Origin: Quadrisphaera sp.
GTDB taxonomy: Bacteria; Actinomycetota; Actinomycetes; Actinomycetales; Quadrisphaeraceae
Assembly: GCA_029258695.1 (NCBI GenBank)
Contig: JARIBR010000182.1
Coordinates: 1 to 8,531, forward strand
Length of the DNA: 8,531 nucleotides
Reading direction: 5' to 3'
In this document: one piece after another, positions 6,044-8,531 of the stretch
How positions within the stretch are numbered: position 1 is the first letter of the stretch
How the letters are laid out: each line of letters starts with the position of its first letter
Made by a program: the position numbers and the translations under genes
Notes under the pieces: model-generated
What the model was told of the DNA's origin: nothing
The model's database searches: none
The model's input: the letters and a program-made list of their open reading frames with translations, nothing else

Positions 6044-6128
6044 GGGGAGCCGGTGCGGGCGACACGCCGTGAGCCGCCGCACCGGCTCCCCGCTCGGCGC
6101 TGCGGGTTCGCACCGGCTCCCCGCTCGG
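6044..6128 (+). repeat. Hairpin with a duplicated right arm
   Basis: GGGGAGCCGGTGCGG (6044-6058) is perfectly complementary to CCGCACCGGCTCCCC (6077-6091), a 15-bp stem with an 18-base loop. The right-arm region is duplicated: GCACCGGCTCCCCGCTCGG occurs at 6079-6097 and again at 6110-6128, a 31-base period. The left arm can therefore pair with either copy (13 bp with the distal one). The element lies after the P450 gene and ends 44 bases before the NlpC/P60 start. It may be a P450 terminator, a leader element of the next gene, or both. The remaining 6129-6172 shows nothing I recognise. Confidence 0.7.
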
Positions 6129-6172
6129 GGGGGCGCTCAAGGTGGCCGGTCGTCGTGCCGATGCGCTGACCT

Positions 6173-7885
6173 ATGGCACGCGCGACCTGGTACGAGACGA
6201 CCCGGCACGACCCCGCACCGCTGTGCACCCGCGCTCGGCTGACCGGTGTGACCGGGGCGCTGAGCGCCGCGGTCATCGTCGCCGGGGCCCTCGCGGCGCC
6301 GGCGAGCGCGTCCCCGGCCCCGCCGGAGGCCGACCTGGCTGCCGCCCGCAGCGCGCAGGCCGACGGCGCGTCCCGCGTGGACGAGCTGGAGGCCCGGCTG
6401 GCTCGAGCAGCGTCCGCCGCCGAGGCGGCGGGGGTGGAGGCCGCGAAGGCGGCCGAGGCGTTCAACGTCGCACGGGAGGAGCTCGACGCCCGCACCGCCG
6501 CCGCGCAGGACGCGCGATCGCGAGCGGAGACCGCCGAGGACCGGGCCGAGTCCGCTCGCAGCGAGCTCGGGCGGCTGGCGGCCAGCGCGTACCGCACGGG
6601 CGGGGCGATGACCCCGACCCTGGACCTGCTGAGCGACGGCGGACCCGCGGACCTGCTCGACCGGACCAGCGCGCTCCAGGTCCTCGGGGACCACCGCGCC
6701 CGGGAGGAGCGCAGCGCCAGCGCGGCGCGCGACGCCGCGGCGATGGAGCGAGCAGCCGCCGAGCGCGCGGCCGCAGCGCAGGCGGAGGCCGCCGCCACCG
6801 AGCGCGCCGCCACGGCCTCCGCGCAGGCGGGCGCGGAGGAGGCCGAGCAGGCCAGCGCCGACGCGGCGCGGCAGCGGGACGCGGCGCTCGTCGAGCTCGC
6901 AGCGCTGCGGGGGACCACCGTCGCGCTCGAGCGCGCCCGTCAGGACGCCGTCGCCGCCGAGCGGGACGCCGCCGCGGAGCGGGCCGCGGTCCAGGCCCTC
7001 GCGCATCGCCAGGCGCAGACCGCGGCGCCCGAGCCGGCCCCGTCACCGTCCGCGGCGCCCGAGCCGACCTCGCCCCTGACGCACTCGTCGCCGTCGACCG
7101 CCTCGTCGACCGCCTCGTCGACCGCCTCGTCGACCGCCTCGTCGTCAGCCGCCCCGTCCCCGTCGACCTCGTCCCGGTCCGTCGCCGCGGAGCCACCGAC
7201 CGACGCTGATCGCCCCCGTCGCCCGGTGGCCACGCCCTCCCGAACGGCGTCCGAGCAGCCGTCGTCGAGCGCGCCCGCAGCCCGCGCCTCGACCCCCTCC
7301 TCGAGCCGGACGGCGACCCCGGCAGCGCCTCCCGCGGCGAACCGTGCTCCGGCGCCCCGACCTCCGGCCGCTCGGCCCGTTCCGGCGCCTCGCGCAGCCC
7401 GGCCGTCCGCATCGCCTGCACCGGCACGGCGTCCGGCGCCTGCCCCCACGGCTGCTCCCGCTCCGACGGCTACCCGGGCTCCTGCTCCTGCTCCCGCTCC
7501 CGCTCCCGCGCCGGCGCCGGCGCCCCCGGCAGCGTCAGCGAGCAGCGCGGTCTCCTGGGCCCGCGCCCAGATCGGCAAGCCCTACCGGTGGGGCGGCAAC
7601 GGCCCGGCGGCCTTCGACTGCTCCGGGCTCACCGCCGGTGCTCTCGCCTCCGCGGGCATCAGGGTGCCGCGTACCGCCGGCGCCCAGTACGCCGCCGCGA
7701 CGAAGATCAGCCATGACGCGCTCCGCCCGGGAGACCTCGTCTTCTACGGCACACCGTCGTCGGTGTGGCACGTGGCGATCTACTCCGGCGACGGGATGAT
7801 GATCGAGGCGCCCCGCGCGGGGCTCACCGTGCGCGAGACACCGCTGAGGATGCGCGACGCCCTGCCCCTGGCCGGGCGGCCGTGA
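6173..7885 (+). CDS. Secreted NlpC/P60 peptidoglycan hydrolase with coiled coil and Pro/Ala/Ser linker
   Basis: 570 residues. Residues ~20-47 are a Sec signal peptide (R20, R22, hydrophobic 24-41, ending APASAS). Residues ~52-280 are an Ala/Glu/Arg-rich coiled coil like the N-terminal regulatory region of RipA/CwlO-type hydrolases. Residues ~285-455 are a low-complexity Ser/Thr then Pro/Ala linker. Residues ~456-570 form the NlpC/P60 (C40) endopeptidase domain: VSWARAQIGKPYRWGG, catalytic C483 in FDCSGL, H533 in WHVAIYSG and E545 in MIEAP as the third polar residue, as in RipA-like enzymes. Members cleave stem-peptide bonds (typically D-Glu-mDAP) during division and wall turnover; here the role is inferred from the family. 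The domain ends close to the C-terminus, so the protein is complete. No ribosome binding site precedes ATG 6173, so the start is uncertain: translation may be leaderless, or begin at GTG 6248, which would shorten the signal peptide n-region. Confidence 0.9.
   Translation: MARATWYETTRHDPAPLCTRARLTGVTGALSAAVIVAGALAAPASASPAPPEADLAAARSAQADGASRVDELEARLARAASAAEAAGVEAAKAAEAFNVAREELDARTAAAQDARSRAETAEDRAESARSELGRLAASAYRTGGAMTPTLDLLSDGGPADLLDRTSALQVLGDHRAREERSASAARDAAAMERAAAERAAAAQAEAAATERAATASAQAGAEEAEQASADAARQRDAALVELAALRGTTVALERARQDAVAAERDAAAERAAVQALAHRQAQTAAPEPAPSPSAAPEPTSPLTHSSPSTASSTASSTASSTASSSAAPSPSTSSRSVAAEPPTDADRPRRPVATPSRTASEQPSSSAPAARASTPSSSRTATPAAPPAANRAPAPRPPAARPVPAPRAARPSASPAPARRPAPAPTAAPAPTATRAPAPAPAPAPAPAPAPPAASASSAVSWARAQIGKPYRWGGNGPAAFDCSGLTAGALASAGIRVPRTAGAQYAAATKISHDALRPGDLVFYGTPSSVWHVAIYSGDGMMIEAPRAGLTVRETPLRMRDALPLAGRP
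7093..7140 (+). repeat. Four perfect 12-bp tandem repeats in the NlpC/P60 linker
   Basis: GTCGACCGCCTC is repeated four times without error. Each unit is four codons, so the frame is kept, and the unit encodes Ser-Thr-Ala-Ser (residues ~308-323). Identical DNA, not just identical protein, indicates recent slippage expansion. Copy number probably varies between strains. Confidence 0.95.
7478..7528 (+). repeat. Ala-Pro dipeptide repeat in the NlpC/P60 linker
   Basis: Eight consecutive Ala-Pro pairs plus a final Pro (residues 436-452) sit just before the catalytic domain. They are encoded by near-identical GCTCC[T/C] hexamers that turn into GCGCCG hexamers toward the end. Ala-Pro repeats form stiff extended spacers, which fits holding the enzyme away from the coiled coil or through the wall. 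Confidence 0.85.
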
Positions 7886-7904
7886 CACGACGTGGTCACC
7901 GGCC
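7878..7904 (+). terminator. Terminator hairpin overlapping the NlpC/P60 stop
   Basis: GGCC-GTGAC (7878-7886) pairs with GTCAC-C-GGCC (7895-7904): nine base pairs with one bulge and an eight-base loop. The TGA stop (7883-7885) is in the left arm. A 15-base direct repeat, CCGGGCGGCCGTGAC (7872-7886 and 7904-7918), flanks the loop, so part of the left arm exists twice. Confidence 0.5.
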
Positions 7905-7931
7905 CGGGCGGCCGTGACGCAGGCCCCCGCG

Positions 7932-7950
7932 GAGACGGCGCTCGCGAGCG
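7932..7950 (-). terminator. Hairpin immediately after the ppa stop
   Basis: The perfect 12-base palindrome CGCTCGCGAGCG (7939-7950) abuts the ppa stop at 7951. Read on the minus strand it extends to GACGCTCGCGAGCGCCGTC, where the outer GAC/GTC can also pair around a short asymmetry. The position suits termination of ppa. It lacks a T-run. Confidence 0.4.
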
Positions 7951-8475
7951 TCAGAGGTCCGAGGCGCTCCCGTACCCGTCGCCACCTGCTGCGAGGTCGT
8001 CCTCGCGCCGCTTGTAGGACGCCGTGATCTCCGCCTCGGCCTCGGCCTTGCCCACCCAGTGGGCTCCCTCGACGGACTTCCCCGGCTCCAGGTCCTTGTA
8101 GGTCTCGAAGAAGTGCTGGATCTCCAGGCGGTAGAACTCGTCGATGTCCGCGAGGTCCTGCAGCTTGTCCTGCCGCGGGTCGTCGCTCGGGATGCACATC
8201 ACCTTGTCGTCACCGCCAGCCTCGTCGCGCATGTGGAACAGGCCGATGGTCCGGCAGCGGATCACGCAGCCGGGGAACGTCGGCTCCTCGAGGAGGACCA
8301 GGGCGTCCAGCGGGTCACCGTCCTCACCCAGCGTGTTGTCGATGAAGCCGTAGTCGGCGGGGTAGCGGGTGGCGGTGAAGAGCATGCGGTCCAGCCGGAT
8401 CCGTCCGGTGGTGTGGTCGACCTCGTACTTGTTGCGGGATCCGCGAGGGATCTCGATGGTGACGTCGAACTCCAC
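7951..8475 (-). CDS. ppa: Inorganic pyrophosphatase, family I
   Basis: A soluble cytosolic enzyme that hydrolyses pyrophosphate to two phosphates (EC 3.6.1.1) and so pulls biosynthetic reactions such as nucleic acid and aminoacyl-tRNA synthesis forward. 174 residues, close to the usual 160-175 for bacterial family I. Signature features are intact: E8 and the RNKYEVDH segment (K16, E18), YPADYGFI (38-45), the metal-binding [11 protein letters not shown] (D52, D54, D57), DEAGGDDK (D84, D89, K91) and YKDLEPGK (Y126, K127). The C-terminal tail after ~155 (Gly/Asp/Ser) is variable and probably disordered. The start is GTG at 8475-8473 with GGAG five bases upstream; the [10 protein letters not shown] opening is typical of actinobacterial homologues. 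It converges with the NlpC/P60 gene. Confidence 0.97.
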   Translation of the reverse strand: MEFDVTIEIPRGSRNKYEVDHTTGRIRLDRMLFTATRYPADYGFIDNTLGEDGDPLDALVLLEEPTFPGCVIRCRTIGLFHMRDEAGGDDKVMCIPSDDPRQDKLQDLADIDEFYRLEIQHFFETYKDLEPGKSVEGAHWVGKAEAEAEITASYKRREDDLAAGGDGYGSASDL

Positions 8476-8484
8476 GGTGGCTCC

Positions 8485-8490
8485 TATGAT
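8485..8490 (+). promoter_or_regulatory. Possible -10 element pointing out of the window
   Basis: TATGAT matches the -10 consensus at five of six bases and is conspicuous in such GC-rich DNA. It faces right, away from ppa, and could serve a divergent gene beyond the edge. I see no good -35. In several actinobacteria ppa is divergent from a D-alanyl-D-alanine carboxypeptidase gene, which would fit, but the gene lies outside the window. Confidence 0.22.
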
Positions 8491-8531
8491 CGCGGTCGTT
8501 GCTGGTGAGCCGGGCCAGTGTCCCCTACGAC

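Noticed and set aside
6044..6128. A CRISPR-like repeat pair
   Set aside because: There are only two copies of a 19-base word with a 12-base gap. One copy is explained as a hairpin arm. There are no further units and no cas genes.
5916..6172. A c-di-AMP (ydaO-type) riboswitch upstream of the NlpC/P60 gene
   Set aside because: Such riboswitches often precede actinobacterial wall-hydrolase genes, so I looked for one. I could not find its conserved sequence blocks; the region consists of simple hairpins and repeats.

Overview
The window is very GC-rich DNA with GTG starts, GGAGG-type ribosome binding sites and long spurious open frames on every strand. The gene families also point to a high-GC actinobacterium (Actinomycetota). 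I cannot assign a genus. I see no sign of a phage, plasmid, insertion sequence, CRISPR array, tRNA or rRNA; it reads as chromosomal DNA with one eroded spot.

Layout from left to right: (1) A metallo-beta-lactamase-fold protein with an N-terminal zinc ribbon (43-912, +), followed by a hairpin that contains its stop codon. (2) A gene graveyard at about 1006-1430. It holds the first ~25 codons of a Nudix hydrolase gene (+) running head-on into the tail of a VOC/glyoxalase-like gene (-). The VOC gene has also lost its middle and is frameshifted. (3) A secreted protein with a C-terminal pyroglutamyl-peptidase I-like (C15) domain in which the expected catalytic Cys appears to be Ser (1688-3052, +). 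It converges through a strong shared hairpin on (4) a cytosolic protein of unknown function that looks like a right-handed beta-helix (3081-4442, -). (5) A 264-bp divergent intergenic region with clustered CTCGAGCGCG/CGCTCGG boxes leads to (6) a complete soluble bacterial cytochrome P450 (4707-5915, +). (7) A 257-bp intergenic region carries a short tandem repeat and several GC-rich hairpins, one with a duplicated arm. (8) A secreted NlpC/P60 peptidoglycan hydrolase follows, with a coiled coil and a long Pro/Ala/Ser linker (6173-7885, +). It converges on (9) family I inorganic pyrophosphatase, ppa (7951-8475, -).

The genes do not form an obvious operon: nearly every neighbouring pair is separated by a hairpin or by a change of strand. 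ppa and the NlpC/P60 hydrolase are housekeeping functions (pyrophosphate removal, cell-wall remodelling). The P450 has no ferredoxin or reductase gene here, so it must take electrons from partners encoded elsewhere. The least understood parts are the Cys-less C15-like secreted protein, the beta-helix protein with its repeat-rich divergent region shared with the P450, and the VOC/Nudix scar. I did not find a convincing new multi-gene system.
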